6,624 nt of DNA from Akkermansia muciniphila (lineage in GTDB: Bacteria; Verrucomicrobiota; Verrucomicrobiia; Verrucomicrobiales; V1-33). The notes below the pieces were generated by a model that saw only the letters and a program-made list of their open reading frames with translations, ran no database searches and was not told the origin of the DNA. The stretch spans positions 1 through 6,624 of the forward strand of contig CALQKQ020000211.1 in NCBI GenBank assembly GCA_943331195.2. The letters are read 5' to 3'. Below, piece by piece: positions 6,281-6,624 of the stretch. The position numbers and the translations under genes are program-made. Within the stretch, counting starts at the first letter, position 1, and every line of letters begins with the position of its first letter.

Positions 6281-6624
6281 ATGCCTTTTGGATTTCTATT
6301 AAATGTGTTTCGGCTGGCGACTAGTCCTTGGAGCTTTTCTGCGGAAGGAGGCCGAGGCATTCGCTCGGGTATCTTTCTGGTGGGGTTGGTGGGGCTGATC
6401 GGCTGGGGGGGCGACGTGCGAGCTGATGAAGTGGAGGCCGCGCCGATTTTTGTGGAGCAGCCGGCTGCGGCGACGACTCTAGCTACGGGCAACGCGGTGA
6501 CCTTGAGTGCGCTGGTCACGGGCAACCCGCCGCCTACTTTGCAGTGGTATGTGGGGGCATCGGGAGTGGTCACTAGCCCCATCGAAGGGGCCGTGGCGGG
6601 GGAATATACGACGCCGGTGCTGAC
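6281..6624 (+). CDS. Exported protein with N-terminal signal peptide and Ig-like domain, 3' partial
   Basis: Starts at ATG 6281 and stays open to the window edge (114 full codons visible). An in-frame TGA at 6257-6259 bounds any upstream extension, leaving only a GTG at 6260 as an alternative; a GTG at 6305 is a possible later start. The first 30 residues form a long n-region, followed by the hydrophobic stretch GIFLVGLVGLIGWGG and a likely cleavage site VRA/DE after residue 48. From about residue 54 the sequence (PIFVEQPAA, GNAVTLSALVTGNPPPTLQWYVGASG, SPIEGAVAGEYTTPVL) has the pattern of the Ig-like domains common in verrucomicrobial giant exported proteins, with core Trp89. Likely a secreted or surface protein, possibly a long multi-domain one. 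Codons are G-ending, as in the plus-strand gene at 1-2327. No Shine-Dalgarno precedes the start. Confidence 0.82.
   Translation, partial: MPFGFLLNVFRLATSPWSFSAEGGRGIRSGIFLVGLVGLIGWGGDVRADEVEAAPIFVEQPAAATTLATGNAVTLSALVTGNPPPTLQWYVGASGVVTSPIEGAVAGEYTTPVL

Overview
The window is GC-rich bacterial DNA that looks like the phylum Verrucomicrobiota, or a close PVC relative. Two things suggest this. The long minus-strand gene has the Pirellula/Verrucomicrobium-type layout of a dehydrogenase-like propeller, helical repeats and a CGTCH cytochrome module. The two plus-strand genes encode repeat-rich exported proteins of a style common in that phylum: DxDxDG loops, an Ig-like domain, and a C-terminal module of the type 'YRVEFSSNLVSWQ...FRVRV'. 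The assignment rests on family resemblance, not on a database search.

Layout. (1) Positions 1-2327, plus strand: the 3' part of a large repeat protein whose start lies before the window. It has five tandem units of 143-145 residues, each with two DxDxDG loops, then a C-terminal beta-rich module. (2) Positions 2328-2352: a 25-base gap between convergent stop codons. (3) Positions 2353-5904, minus strand: a complete 1183-residue secreted multidomain dehydrogenase/cytochrome c protein. (4) Positions 5905-6280: a divergent intergenic region. Its outer parts are GC-rich, and an AT-rich core (about 6040-6165) carries four consecutive small dyads and a possible promoter for the minus-strand gene. 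A foldable G/C segment follows near 6180-6239. (5) Positions 6281-6624, plus strand: the 5' end of another exported protein, with a signal peptide followed by an Ig-like domain, cut by the window edge.

How they may work together. All three products appear to be exported. The dehydrogenase/cytochrome protein probably oxidises a sugar-like or alcohol substrate in the periplasm and passes electrons to its own heme c. The flanking repeat proteins look like calcium-stabilised surface or extracellular stalk or adhesion proteins. Nothing in the sequence ties the enzyme functionally to the repeat proteins. I see no rRNA, tRNA, CRISPR array, transposase or other mobile element. This looks like ordinary chromosomal DNA for the group. 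The points most worth following are the 144-residue repeat family, the dyad-rich divergent regulatory region and the strong strand asymmetry.
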